Shown here piece by piece: positions 1-8,619 of a stretch of 15,448 nt of DNA. The stretch's first letter is position 1. Each line of letters begins with the position of its first letter. A program made the translations under genes and the position numbers. Below the pieces are notes generated by a model. The model did not search any database, was not told where the DNA came from, and was given only the letters and a program-made list of their open reading frames with translations. Source of the stretch: JBIOJM01 sp044450785 (GTDB lineage Bacteria > Planctomycetota > Planctomycetia > Isosphaerales > Isosphaeraceae); contig JBIOJM010000247.1 of assembly GCA_044450785.1 (NCBI GenBank), forward strand, positions 1-15,448, given 5' to 3'.

Positions 1-141
1 ACCATGAGAAATGCCGGGGGCCTGGGGGAAGTTTGCGCCTCCTCGAGTGCTCCAGCGGGGAGAGTTCATGGGGAGTGTAGGCCTTTCCCCTCGACCGGGT
101 GGTGATGAGCGAGAAGTCTCAAAAAAACGAATTTGATTCTC

Positions 142-168
142 TCATCCGTGTCATCCGTGTTATCCGTG
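142..168. repeat. Three tandem 9-bp units (TCATCCGTG-like)
   Basis: Three copies of a 9-bp unit lie head to tail: TCATCCGTG (142-150), TCATCCGTG (151-159) and TTATCCGTG (160-168), followed by GTTC. A degenerate ATTCGTGG follows near 186-193. They sit just beyond the 3' end of the minus-strand isomerase-like gene. I recall ATCCGTGTTATCCGTGG-like strings as interspersed intergenic repeats in several unrelated bacterial genomes, but cannot check that here. The rest of 1-202 shows no gene I can support; it is GC-rich with a short A-run at 120-127. Confidence 0.6.
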
Positions 169-202
169 GTTCAAGTCTTCTCCTGATTCGTGGTTGGGTC
201 CC

Positions 203-1144
203 TCACACGTCGCAGAGGGCCACGGCTTGTCGCAATCCCTCGAGCGGGTCCCGGGTGGGGATGAACTCCTGGCCCACGTGGCCGCGATAGCCGATTTCGA
301 GCAGGGCTTCCATGATCGGCCGATAGTTGATCTCCTGTTTGTCGTCGAGCTCGCCGCGGCCCGGGTTGCCCGCGGTGTGGATATGGCCGATCAAGTCGCG
401 GTGCTGGCGCAGCCGGCTGATGATGTCGCCATCCATGATCTGCACGTGATAGATGTCGAACAAGAGTTTCAAGCTGGGAGAGCCCACCCGCTTGATGATG
501 TCGACGCAGTATTCCGTATGGTCGCCCTGGTAGCCGGGATGTCCCTTCATCGGATGCGAGCTGACGCGCGAGTTGAGCATCTCCAGGCAGAGCGTCACGC
601 CCTTCTTTTCGGCCTGGCCGACGACCTGCTTGAAGCTCTGGACGCAATGGTCGGCTCCGATGTCGTCGGGGATCCCCTCACGCATGCCCGTGAAGCAGAT
701 CACGTTCTTGCACCCGAAGTCGGCGCAGGCGTCGATCGCGTCCCGGGTCGCCTTCTGCACCTGGTCTTTGTACTTCGGGTTGTTGAAGCCCCGGACGAAC
801 GGCGGGTCGGGGCTCATGTCGACCGTTCCGATGGCGCATTTCAGCAGGTGCCGCTTCAGGACCGGAAAGAACTTGGGGGCGACCAGCTCGATGCTCTCGC
901 AGCCAAGCTGATTGGCGACCCTGGCCGCCTGCTCCATGTCCCAATGCTTCTCGAAACACCAGTACACGATGGATTGCTTGATCCGACCGTTCTTCACTGT
1001 TCGCTCCCCGGATTGAGAATCCTGCGCCCTCAGTTTCTCGCCCAGCGCGGTCATTCCGAGCATGGCCAGGCCGGCGGTGTGCGTGAGCATCCCCCGGCGA
1101 TTGCTCCGTGCTGGCTGGTTGTGCGGTTGCGTCGTTCGACTCAT
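203..1144 (-). CDS. Tat-exported TIM-barrel protein, hydroxypyruvate isomerase-like (sugar phosphate isomerase/epimerase family)
   Basis: A 313-residue protein of the AP-endonuclease-2 / xylose-isomerase-like TIM-barrel family, closest in pattern to hydroxypyruvate isomerase. The N-terminus carries a twin-arginine signal (SNRRGML about residues 14-20, then a hydrophobic stretch to about residue 34), so export of a folded, probably metal-bound enzyme is likely. Family metal/active-site positions are visible: E188 in LCLEML, D230 in LLFDIYH, H256 in GHIHTAG followed by GRGE, and E293 in GQEFIP near the C-terminus. I chose the start at 1144 because GGGAGGAA (complement of 1151-1158) lies 6 to 8 nt upstream and the Tat motif follows directly; the reading frame stays open to 1261 but that extension has no signal-like sequence. 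Planctomycetes carry many such exported isomerase-like proteins, often of unknown substrate, so the exact reaction is not assigned. It is divergent from the MFS exporter. Confidence 0.88.
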   Translation of the reverse strand: MSRTTQPHNQPARSNRRGMLTHTAGLAMLGMTALGEKLRAQDSQSGERTVKNGRIKQSIVYWCFEKHWDMEQAARVANQLGCESIELVAPKFFPVLKRHLLKCAIGTVDMSPDPPFVRGFNNPKYKDQVQKATRDAIDACADFGCKNVICFTGMREGIPDDIGADHCVQSFKQVVGQAEKKGVTLCLEMLNSRVSSHPMKGHPGYQGDHTEYCVDIIKRVGSPSLKLLFDIYHVQIMDGDIISRLRQHRDLIGHIHTAGNPGRGELDDKQEINYRPIMEALLEIGYRGHVGQEFIPTRDPLEGLRQAVALCDV

Positions 1145-1347
1145 CGCGCGTTCCTCCCGGTTGCCAGGGGTTCGTGACCCAGAACGATGACCGATCGCTC
1201 CACGATACGCCAGTGCCGGCCGTTTTTCGAGACTCTGCCCACGGAAGCGAGCCAGGTTCATCCCGTTCGTGTCCGAACTGGCGACTTCGGTACAATGCTA
1301 CACCATTCGCGCGGTACCGACGAATTCAATGAAGGGATGAAAGGCCG
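1145..1347. promoter_or_regulatory. Divergent intergenic region with a possible -10 for the exporter
   Basis: About 200 bp separate the divergent isomerase-like and MFS genes and should hold both promoters. On the plus strand TACAAT (1291-1296) matches the sigma70 -10 consensus at 5 of 6 positions and lies about 50 nt before the exporter start. No convincing -35 is seen at normal spacing (the best, TTCGTG at 1266-1271, is 19 nt away), so this is only a weak proposal. No clear operator palindrome was seen. Confidence 0.3.
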
Positions 1348-2931
1348 ATGGAGAACGCGAGTCAAGATGGCGAGGCGGACAAAAACGGAGACACCCGATC
1401 GCCAGGCCGGTCAGCGATTGCTGGCCGCCGCAAGGTCACGGTCGCGCTCTTGGTGGCCATGATGGTGGCGGCCGTGGAACAGCTCATCGTTTCGCCGGCC
1501 ATGCCCACGATCATCGCCAAACTCAAGGGCTTCGACATCTATCCCTGGGTTATCTCAGCGTATCTGCTGGCGGCCACCGTCAGCGTGCCGATCTATGGGA
1601 AACTGGCCGATCTGTTTGGACGCAAGCCCGTGCTGATTTTTGGACTGGTGCTCTTCAGCCTGGGATCGATGCTCTCGGGGACGTCGATGAGCATGGGCCA
1701 GTTGATCGCAACGCGGACGATCCAGGGCCTGGGGGCCGGAGCGGTCTCGCCGATTGTGCTGACGATGCTGGGTGACTTGTTCACGCTCCGGGAGCGGGCT
1801 CAGGTCCAGGCGCTATTCAGCGCGGTCTGGGGCCTCTCGAGCGTGGCGGGACCGCTGATCGGCGGTTATCTGACCGACTACATCGGCTGGCGCTGGGTCT
1901 TCCTGATCTGCGTGCCGTTCGCCGCGGCGGCGATCCTGATGCTGATTCTCTACGTCTCCGAGCCGATCGTGCATCGGCAGGTGGCGCCGATCGATTGGGC
2001 CGGCGCGGCTCTGTTGACGGCGGGCGTGCTCGCGTTCCTGTGGGTCGTTCTCGACGGTTCCAGGCGGAGCTGGGCTTTCAACCTCCTCCTGCTTTCGGGC
2101 TCGGCCGCCTTGCTCGTCCTCTTTGTCATCCGCGAGCGCATCGCGGCCGACCCGATCCTGCCGATGTCCTTGATCACGCGGCCTGTCATCGCCGCATCGC
2201 TGCTGGCAAGCCTCGCCTTCGGCGGCATCTTGTTCGGAATCGAGACGTATGTGCCGCTCCATGTCCAGGGCGCGCAAGGAGGCGACGCGACTCGGGCCGG
2301 CCTCGCGCTGATCCCACTTTTCCTGGCATGGTCGGCCAGCGGGGCTCTGGCCGCCAGGGCCGTCGTTCGCTACGGGTTCCGCTCGTGCGGGCTCACCGGC
2401 TCGATCCTGGTCGCCGTGGGTTGCCTGTCTCTGGTGACGGGTGCGTCCTTTCCGGAATGGGCCTGGACTTGCTTCATGGTGGCGCTCGCGGTCATCGGCA
2501 TGGGGATGGGCCCGACGTCGCTCAGCTTCATCCTGGCCGTGCAACACGCGGTGAATTGGGGCCAGCGCGGCGTCGCGACCGGAGCGGCCGTCTTCCTCCG
2601 CCTGATCGGCGGCGCGACCGGTGTCGGAGTACTCGGTGGCCTACTCGGCTGGGAGCTGATGCATCGACTGGCTCGCTCGGGATCGACCGCGATCGACGTC
2701 ACTGCCGCGCTCCGGCCTGAGACCCACAAGTATCTGAGCCACGACCACCTCCGACTCGTCCAGACGAGCCTGGGTCTGACCCTCCGCGATGTCTATCTTC
2801 TAGTCACGCTGCTGGCAATCGTCTCGTTGATTTGCGCCTTCTGGCTGCCCGACAAGCACGCCACCCTCACGAACTCGTCGGAACAGGAGCGCGAATCGAC
2901 CCGGGACGAAGGGCCCGCAGCGGAAGTCTGA
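1348..2931 (+). CDS. MFS exporter, DHA2 (EmrB/QacA-like) family
   Basis: A 527-residue integral membrane protein of the major facilitator superfamily, of a length and hydrophobicity that suit the 14-helix drug:H+ antiporter group. After a polar N-terminus of about 28 residues, helix 1 carries E44 and ends in SPAMPTI. Motif A follows between helices 2 and 3 (GKLADLFGRK, residues 84-93), the motif B region has R123 in ATRTIQGLGAG, and the antiporter motif C is seen in helix 5 (GLSSVAGPLIGG, about residues 162-173). The C-terminus is polar. It probably exports small amphipathic compounds with proton motive force from the inner membrane; the substrate cannot be told from sequence. The ATG at 1348 has only a weak Shine-Dalgarno (AAGGG 1332-1336), so a slightly different start is possible. 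It is 5.6 kb from the lanthipeptide-like operon, so a role there is not implied. Confidence 0.92.
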   Translation: MENASQDGEADKNGDTRSPGRSAIAGRRKVTVALLVAMMVAAVEQLIVSPAMPTIIAKLKGFDIYPWVISAYLLAATVSVPIYGKLADLFGRKPVLIFGLVLFSLGSMLSGTSMSMGQLIATRTIQGLGAGAVSPIVLTMLGDLFTLRERAQVQALFSAVWGLSSVAGPLIGGYLTDYIGWRWVFLICVPFAAAAILMLILYVSEPIVHRQVAPIDWAGAALLTAGVLAFLWVVLDGSRRSWAFNLLLLSGSAALLVLFVIRERIAADPILPMSLITRPVIAASLLASLAFGGILFGIETYVPLHVQGAQGGDATRAGLALIPLFLAWSASGALAARAVVRYGFRSCGLTGSILVAVGCLSLVTGASFPEWAWTCFMVALAVIGMGMGPTSLSFILAVQHAVNWGQRGVATGAAVFLRLIGGATGVGVLGGLLGWELMHRLARSGSTAIDVTAALRPETHKYLSHDHLRLVQTSLGLTLRDVYLLVTLLAIVSLICAFWLPDKHATLTNSSEQERESTRDEGPAAEV

Positions 2932-3006
2932 GCGCGTCCGAGATGGAGGTCCTGGAAGGCGACCGCCCAACCGATCGACTCTCCTTCACCTGCCGGGGCT
3001 ATTCGT

Positions 3007-3252
3007 TCAGTGCTGGGGGCTGGAGACCACTGCGCCCGACGATCCAGGTATCACCTTGCCGGGTGCCATGGGAAAGCTCTGAGCCGTCGCAATGGGCATG
3101 CCGTCGTAAGGGCCGGCATACGACTCGGCACAACCGCATGGTTCGCAGCAATTATAGGAAGCGCGAGTGAAGTGCTTTTCACGCCAGTGATGGCAACCCG
3201 CGAAACAGGACAAGCCAAGGCCCACGGAGGCCAAGAAAACAAAGCGTCTCAT
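3007..3252 (-). CDS. Small Cys-rich lipoprotein, function unknown
   Basis: An 81-residue protein with a lipoprotein signal peptide: MRRF, a hydrophobic core (residues 4-17) and lipobox FAGC with lipidated C20. The mature part starts CHHW, then has a tight Cys cluster (C35, C36, C39, C41) and a Pro/Ser/Ala/Gly-rich tail. The start at 3252 is fixed by GGAGGG (complement of 3260-3265), 7 nt before ATG, and by the signal peptide beginning there; the upstream extension to 3333 lacks a signal-like start. I do not recognise the family; short lipoproteins with a GCHHW-type start are frequent in planctomycetes. Its role might be envelope structure or metal/redox binding through the Cys cluster, but that is speculation. 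It converges on the exporter and is divergent from the kinase gene. Confidence 0.72.
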   Translation of the reverse strand: MRRFVFLASVGLGLSCFAGCHHWREKHFTRASYNCCEPCGCAESYAGPYDGMPIATAQSFPMAPGKVIPGSSGAVVSSPQH

Positions 3253-3489
3253 CAGTCCACCCTCCGGAAGTAATGGGAAAATGGAGCACACAACTCTGCC
3301 ACACAAATGGGCTGAATAGGGCAAGAATCCCACAACAGAGTTTGACGGTTGTCATGATGTGATATGTCAGAGAAACCAGGCCAGCTCTTCACCCAGGCGT
3401 ATAACCAATCCGTCCCGAGAAGTTTGCCTTCTCGACAATCTCCATTAATAAAACCAAGAATGTTGAGGGAGAGGAGTCCGGTCATTACG
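3253..3489. promoter_or_regulatory. Intergenic region between lipoprotein and kinase; AT-rich promoter-like stretch
   Basis: This divergent region is clearly lower in GC than its surroundings. TTGACG (3342-3347) resembles a -35 but has no good -10 at 16-18 nt. A second candidate is TTGCCT (3424-3429) with TAATAA (3446-3451) at 16 nt spacing, just upstream of the purine-rich GAGGGAGAGGAG (3465-3476). The reading frame of the kinase is open across 3364-3489, but that stretch has neither a Shine-Dalgarno before 3364 nor family-like sequence, so I treat it as 5' untranslated. Confidence 0.35.
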
Positions 3490-6400
3490 ATGGAAGGCCG
3501 CGACTGGAACGAGAAAGTGGAGCGTCCGATGGAGAACCACAACCCGGACTCAGAGCCCGCCGCCCTGCCGGGGGCCGGCGCCGCGGACAAGGACCGCGAC
3601 GGGACGGCCGTCGACAACTCGGAAGATGACCGGCTCGTCGACCTCCTACGGAAATGGGAGGAACGTTACTTTCGACACGAGGACCCGTCTCCGGAGTCGC
3701 TCTGCGTCCATGATCCCGCCTTGCTGGAAGCCCTGCGTGACCGGATCAACCAGCGGAAGCGGCTCCACTCGTTCTTGGGACTGTCGACCGAACCGGCGGC
3801 GGAAGTCGCAGCGGCCGGGCAGGATGACGAACTGGTGCAGCCGGCGAGGGCCCGAACCCCACCGGTCACCGAGCCCCAGGAAGAGCGATTGGTCACGACT
3901 CCAACCCAAGTCGATCCCGAGTTCATCGGTCGATACCGGGTGAGTCGAGTCCTCGGTGAAGGCGCTTTCGGGCGAGTTTACCTGGCGCACGACGCTGAGC
4001 TCGACCGCCTTGTCGCCATCAAGGTGCCGGTCACCCATCGGGCCGCCGAGTTCGTGGATTTGGAGGCTTACTTGAACGAGGCGCGCGTCCTCGCCAGGCT
4101 CTCGCACCCGAACATCGTGCCGGTCTACGACGTGGGCCACACCGAAGACGGCCGGTGCTATGTCGTTTCCAAATATCTTGATGGTGGCGACCTGGCCGCG
4201 AGGCTCGCTCGCGGGCGGCCTGCGTTTTCCCAATCGGCCGAGCTGGTCGCCGTCCTCTGCGAGGCTTTGCATTACGCCCATACCCAGGACCTGTTTCACC
4301 GTGACATCAAACCCGCGAACATCCTGATCGACGCCGCCGGCGTCCCGTTCTTGGCCGACTTCGGCCTGGCGCTCAAGGACGAGAACTTCGGTCGAGGTGC
4401 CCGTTTCGTCGGGACGGCGGCCTACACAAGCCCCGAGCAGGCACGGGGCGAAGGACATCTGGTCGACGGCCGCTCGGACATTTTCAGCCTGGGAATCGTC
4501 TTCTACGAAATGCTGACGTGCCGCCGACCGTTCCGGGGGGACTCGCTCCAGAACATCCTGCAGCAGATCAAGAGCGCCGAACCCCGGCCGCCCCGTCAAA
4601 TCGACGACACGATTCCCAGGGAGCTCGAGCGGATCTGCATGAAAGCGCTTTCGAAGCGGGCGTCCGAGCGATACTCGAACGCGCGCGACATGGCCGAGGA
4701 CCTGCGCCACTTCCTGAAGGCGACCGGAGCCGGGAGTTCGTCGCAGGCTTTGTCGCTGGGTGCCGTGACATTGACGACGACAGCGCGAGAGGAACCACCG
4801 CCCACTACCATCTCGGGGCCATCCGAGCTGAGTGGGCACCCGATCAGGATCATCCCGAAAGGGCTTTGCTCCTTTGACAAACACGACGCCGACTTCTTCC
4901 TCGAGCTCTTGCCCGGCCCACGGGACCGTGACGGACTCCCGGACGGGCTGCGGTTCTGGAAGGCGAGGATCGAGCCGGCGGACCCGAACGACACGTTTCG
5001 CGTCGGGATCATCTACGGGCCGTCGGGCTGTGGAAAGTCGTCGCTGGTCAAGGCGGGGCTGCTGCCACTCTTGTCGCTCAATATTACCAAGGTCTACGTC
5101 GAGGCGACGGCGGCGACGACCGAAGCGCATCTGCTCCGCGGCATCCAGAAGGCGTTTCCACAACTCAGCTCCACCGGCGGCCTGGTTGAGTCACTCTCGG
5201 CCCTCCGGCGCGGCCGCCACCTCCGGCCGGGCAGCAAGGTCCTCATTGTCCTGGACCAGTTCGAGCAGTGGCTATTTGCCCGGCGCCACGAGGAGGGGAC
5301 CGAACTGGTCGCCGCGCTGCGACAGTGCGACGGCGAGAATCTGCAAGCGCTCTGCCTGGTGCGCGACGACTTCTGGATGGCGACGACCCGGTTCACGAGC
5401 GACCTCGAGATCGATCTCGTCCCGGACCGGAACATCGCGGCTGTCGACCTCTTCGAGCCACGACACGCCCGAAAGGTGCTCGAGGCCTTCGGGCGCGCGT
5501 ACGAGGCCCTGCCGGCAGAGGGAGGCGACCTCGCCAGGGAGCAGCACCTTTTCCTCGACCAGGCGGTCGCCGCGCTGGCTCAGGACGGCAAGGTCGTGCC
5601 GGTTCGGCTGGCGCTCTTCGCCGAGATGGTCAAGGGCAAACCCTGGACGTCCGCGACGATCAAGGAGGTCGGCGGAATGGAGGGCGTGGGCGTGAAGTTC
5701 CTCGAAGAGACCTTCAGCTCCGGCCGGTCCTCCCCGATGTGCCGCTACCACCAGAAGGCGGCGCAGGCTGTCTTGAAGTCGCTGCTGCCCGAAACGAACG
5801 CCGATCTCAAAGGCCGGATGCGGTCGATCGAAGAGCTGCGCGATACCTCGGGATACACCGAGAGGCCCGGCGAGTTCGGTGACCTGATCCGCATCCTCGA
5901 CAACGACCTCCGGCTGATCACGCCGGTCGACCTTGAAAGCTCGATCGATGATGACGTGCCGGCGACTGTCGCGGCGGGCGGGCGCTATTACCAACTGACG
6001 CACGATTACCTGGTCCATTCTCTGCGCGACTGGCTGACGCGCAAACAGCGTGGGACGCGCCGGGGACGGGCGGAGCTCCTGCTGGTGGAACGCTCGGCCC
6101 TGTGGAACGCCAAGCCGGAGCGGCTTCACTTGCCATCGGCCCGCGAGTGGCTCAGGATCCGGATCTTGACCCTGCGCAAGGATTGGACCCTTGCGCAGCG
6201 GCGGATGATGACGCGCGCGGCGCGGCTGCATGGGGCCAGGCTCGTTGGCCTGTTCGCCGGGCTCGCCTTGCTCACCGGCGCGGCGGTTGCGATCCACGTC
6301 TTCTCAAGGACCAACGAGCTGCTCGTCTCGATCCCGAGGACGGAGGTCGAAAAGATCCCCGAGGTCCTGAGCCAGCTCTCGGGATTCCCGCGCTGGATCT

Positions 6401-8397
6401 ATTCAGGCCGGCTCCGTGACCTGCGGACGCAGGACGGGAACGATTCCCGTTCCCAGCTCGGCTACAGCCTTGCTCTGCTCCCCGGCGACCCGGGCCAGAT
6501 CGATTACCTGTACGGGCGCCTGCTCGCTGCCGACCCAGCCGAGACGGCCGTGCTCCGGGCCAGCCTGAAACCGTACCGGGACTCATTGACTTCCCGGCTC
6601 TGGAGCGAGCTGCGGTCGGCCAGATCGGGTGACCACCGCCTGCTCCCCGTGGCCGGCCTCCTGGCACACTACGACCCGGCGAATCCAAGTTGGGCCGAGG
6701 TCGGCGACAAGGTCGCCGGAGCAATCGTCCTGAAGATCGAGGACGTAAGAGGTTGGCGTGAAGAGCTGGTCAACATCCGAGTCGCGCTCACGGACCCGCT
6801 CGCCAGGATCTACCGGGAGAAAGCCCGTCCCGAGGTCGAGCACACGCTCGCGACCACCCTGCTGTCCCAGTACGCCGGCGACAAACCGGCCCTGATGGTC
6901 GAACTGCTCCTGGACGCCGACCCCAAGTCGTTTTCCATTCTCTTTCCCATCATCCAGAGGAATCGCCTGGCTGCGATCCCCAAGCTGCGACAGGCGATCA
7001 CGTTCCCGCCGTCTGGCCCGCCTCCCGTTAGTGTACGGACGGGCACAGACACCCCAATCAAGGACCAGATGCACGCGGAAGAGAGCGAGCAGTCCAAGGA
7101 TGAACATGCCGCGCGCCGCGCGAGGGCGGCAGTGGCCCTGGCGCGCCTCGGCGAGGCGAGTGAGGTCTGGCATCTGCTCCAGTACAGCCCCGACCCGCGG
7201 TCAAGGAGCGCGTTCATCAACGCACTCTACCCCCTCGGCATTGAGCCCGCGATCCTCGCCGATGAGCTCAAGGAGCTGCTCAAGATCTCCGGGACTGGAC
7301 CGGTCAACGACGAGTCGGTTCGAGGGAAGAAGAACGCCTTCCTTTTCGACCCGGCGACCTCGAAGCGGCGAGGGCTGATCCTGTCGTTGGCCACCTATCG
7401 ACCGGAGGCGCTGGGCTCAACCGAGCGGGAAGAGCTGGTTGCAACTCTGATCGACCTCTTCCGGAACGACCCCGACGCCGGGGTCCACTCGGCCGCGGAA
7501 CTGGTCCTCAAACGCTGGGGACACGAAGGCCTACCGAAGATCGAGCCCAGGTTGCCGCGGGCCGGGGAGGAAGCCAGGAAACGCTGGTACGTGAGTGCAG
7601 CCGGCCCTGTGATGGTGAAGGTCGACGGCCCAGTCGAGTTCGACATGGGCTCGCCCCCGTCCGACACCATACGGCAGAAGGATGAGATCTTCCACCGCCA
7701 GATCATCCCCCGCCGCTTCGCCATCGCCTCTCGAGAAGTGACCGTTGACGAGTTCCAGAGGTTTGCGAAAGCGAAACGCGGGAAACCCCACGAATTCAGT
7801 AAGGGCTACAGCCCGGACATCGATGGTCCGCAGATCGACGTGAGCTGGTTCGAGGGCGCTGAGTACTGCAACTGGCTCGGCGAGCAAGAACAGCCTCCCC
7901 TGTCCAGGTGCTACCTACCCAACGATCAAGGCAAATACGCGGAGGGGATGCGGGTCGATGCCGAGGCCGTCGCGAAGGGCGGGTATCGGCTGCCGACGGA
8001 TGCGGAATGGGAGTATGCGTGCCGGGCGGGTGCCGCGACGAGTCGTTATTACGGCAACACGCCGGACCTGCTGGCGAAGTATGAGTGGTATATCCTCACG
8101 TCGGGATTCCACGCCCATTCCTGTGGAAGGCTCCTGCCCAACGAGCTGGGTTTGTTTGATATGCTGGGAAACGTATACGAGTGGTGCCACGATCGGCTTT
8201 CGGAACCCCCGCAAAGTCGCGACAGACCAATTCGCGACGACATTTCGAAAGAGGTTGTATCAGGCGAAAAGCGCAACCTTCGAGGCGAGACGTACGCCAT
8301 GATTCCACCCGGATTGCGCTCGGCCTACCGAACCTCGTACGAGCCGAAGGGAAGCAGGCCCGACATCGGTTTCCGCCCTGCCCGGACGATTCCTTGA
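3490..8397 (+). CDS. Ser/Thr protein kinase - STAND NTPase - HEAT-like - FGE-like (SUMF1) multidomain signalling protein
   Basis: About 1635 residues. Order: an N-terminal planctomycete kinase leader (DLLRKWEERY about residue 50); a Hanks-type kinase at about 148-415 with glycine loop GEGAFG (156-161), K178, HRD (270-272), DFG (290-292) and APE-like SPEQ, all catalytic residues kept; an nSTAND-type P-loop module with Walker A GPSGCGKSS (510-518) and Walker B LIVLDQFEQW (D589); one transmembrane helix (about 918-938); a helical HEAT-like region (about 940-1370); and a C-terminal FGE/SUMF1 fold (about 1372-1635; RLPTDAEWEYACRAG, LGNVYEWC, GFRPAR). The FGE copper-site cysteines are absent, so it is likely a binding module, not a sulfatase activator. 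The helix would put kinase and STAND in the cytoplasm and HEAT/FGE outside. Start is uncertain: 3490 has GAGGAG 13 nt upstream; 3529 has TGGAG at 6 nt; 3364 has none. Signal and substrates unknown. Confidence 0.92.
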   Translation: MEGRDWNEKVERPMENHNPDSEPAALPGAGAADKDRDGTAVDNSEDDRLVDLLRKWEERYFRHEDPSPESLCVHDPALLEALRDRINQRKRLHSFLGLSTEPAAEVAAAGQDDELVQPARARTPPVTEPQEERLVTTPTQVDPEFIGRYRVSRVLGEGAFGRVYLAHDAELDRLVAIKVPVTHRAAEFVDLEAYLNEARVLARLSHPNIVPVYDVGHTEDGRCYVVSKYLDGGDLAARLARGRPAFSQSAELVAVLCEALHYAHTQDLFHRDIKPANILIDAAGVPFLADFGLALKDENFGRGARFVGTAAYTSPEQARGEGHLVDGRSDIFSLGIVFYEMLTCRRPFRGDSLQNILQQIKSAEPRPPRQIDDTIPRELERICMKALSKRASERYSNARDMAEDLRHFLKATGAGSSSQALSLGAVTLTTTAREEPPPTTISGPSELSGHPIRIIPKGLCSFDKHDADFFLELLPGPRDRDGLPDGLRFWKARIEPADPNDTFRVGIIYGPSGCGKSSLVKAGLLPLLSLNITKVYVEATAATTEAHLLRGIQKAFPQLSSTGGLVESLSALRRGRHLRPGSKVLIVLDQFEQWLFARRHEEGTELVAALRQCDGENLQALCLVRDDFWMATTRFTSDLEIDLVPDRNIAAVDLFEPRHARKVLEAFGRAYEALPAEGGDLAREQHLFLDQAVAALAQDGKVVPVRLALFAEMVKGKPWTSATIKEVGGMEGVGVKFLEETFSSGRSSPMCRYHQKAAQAVLKSLLPETNADLKGRMRSIEELRDTSGYTERPGEFGDLIRILDNDLRLITPVDLESSIDDDVPATVAAGGRYYQLTHDYLVHSLRDWLTRKQRGTRRGRAELLLVERSALWNAKPERLHLPSAREWLRIRILTLRKDWTLAQRRMMTRAARLHGARLVGLFAGLALLTGAAVAIHVFSRTNELLVSIPRTEVEKIPEVLSQLSGFPRWIYSGRLRDLRTQDGNDSRSQLGYSLALLPGDPGQIDYLYGRLLAADPAETAVLRASLKPYRDSLTSRLWSELRSARSGDHRLLPVAGLLAHYDPANPSWAEVGDKVAGAIVLKIEDVRGWREELVNIRVALTDPLARIYREKARPEVEHTLATTLLSQYAGDKPALMVELLLDADPKSFSILFPIIQRNRLAAIPKLRQAITFPPSGPPPVSVRTGTDTPIKDQMHAEESEQSKDEHAARRARAAVALARLGEASEVWHLLQYSPDPRSRSAFINALYPLGIEPAILADELKELLKISGTGPVNDESVRGKKNAFLFDPATSKRRGLILSLATYRPEALGSTEREELVATLIDLFRNDPDAGVHSAAELVLKRWGHEGLPKIEPRLPRAGEEARKRWYVSAAGPVMVKVDGPVEFDMGSPPSDTIRQKDEIFHRQIIPRRFAIASREVTVDEFQRFAKAKRGKPHEFSKGYSPDIDGPQIDVSWFEGAEYCNWLGEQEQPPLSRCYLPNDQGKYAEGMRVDAEAVAKGGYRLPTDAEWEYACRAGAATSRYYGNTPDLLAKYEWYILTSGFHAHSCGRLLPNELGLFDMLGNVYEWCHDRLSEPPQSRDRPIRDDISKEVVSGEKRNLRGETYAMIPPGLRSAYRTSYEPKGSRPDIGFRPARTIP

Positions 8398-8505
8398 TCA
8401 CCGTCCTAGGGCGATGTGCCGGTTCGAGGCCGATAGAGAGCCTTTGCTCCAGTGGGTACGCGTCAATTACCAACCTCTCAATAGGATCCTTTCGGAAACA
8501 GATGA

Positions 8506-8534
8506 TTGCGACGACCACGGCGTCGATGTATATT
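8506..8534 (+). promoter_or_regulatory. Sigma70-like promoter for the lanthipeptide-like operon
   Basis: TTGCGA (8506-8511) and TATATT (8529-8534) are separated by exactly 17 nt, matching the TTGACA/TATAAT consensus at 4 and 5 of 6 positions in a locally AT-rich stretch. Transcription would start near 8541, about 80 nt before the GTG at 8620. This is the best promoter match I see in the window, and it would serve precursor, kinase, HopA1-LanC and probably the peptidase. Confidence 0.5.
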
Positions 8535-8607
8535 CTGATCGGCAATGGATCGAACGATTTTTAAGTCCTTGATCTGTCTTCCTCACGACGAAGGTCGGAG
8601 TTGAGAC

Positions 8608-8613
8608 GAGGAG
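8608..8613 (+). promoter_or_regulatory. Shine-Dalgarno that fixes a GTG start for the precursor
   Basis: GAGGAG ends 6 nt before GTG at 8620, a near-ideal ribosome site. It decides the start of the precursor gene, which would otherwise be hard to call because there is no ATG at this point. The strong site fits a gene product needed in excess of the downstream enzymes. Confidence 0.7.
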
Positions 8614-8619
8614 ACTGCT

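Larger units (their letters stand above)
8398..8619. other. Intergenic region upstream of the precursor gene
   Basis: These 222 bp separate the kinase gene from the proposed precursor. No strong intrinsic terminator is seen after the kinase stop; the best pairing is a 4-bp AGGC/GCCT near 8430. The second half drops in GC and holds the promoter proposed at 8506-8534, leaving a leader transcript of about 80 nt. Reading frames that run through here lack Cys and coding-like composition. Confidence 0.5.

Noticed and set aside
142..168. CRISPR-like repeat
   Set aside because: Units are 9 bp, contiguous and without spacers.
3364..3489. Upstream in-frame ATG at 3364 as the kinase start
   Set aside because: No Shine-Dalgarno before it, lower GC and non-family sequence in residues 1-42, and promoter-like AT-rich DNA inside the stretch. 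Kept only as an alternative.
3646..5163. Long open frame (505 codons) on the minus strand opposite the kinase and STAND domains
   Set aside because: It is the antisense shadow of conserved kinase motifs; no domain or ribosome site supports it.
7618..8397. Sulfatase-activating formylglycine-generating enzyme
   Set aside because: The active-site Cys pair expected between the RG-G-S-like strand and the Arg-rich C-terminal motif is missing (RGETYAMIPPGLRSAYR is seen), and no sulfatase gene is nearby; it is a fused FGE-like fold.
8181..8564. Short plus-strand frame running from the kinase 3' end into the intergenic region
   Set aside because: It overlaps the FGE domain in another frame, has no ribosome site and no Cys in its tail, so it is neither a gene nor a precursor.
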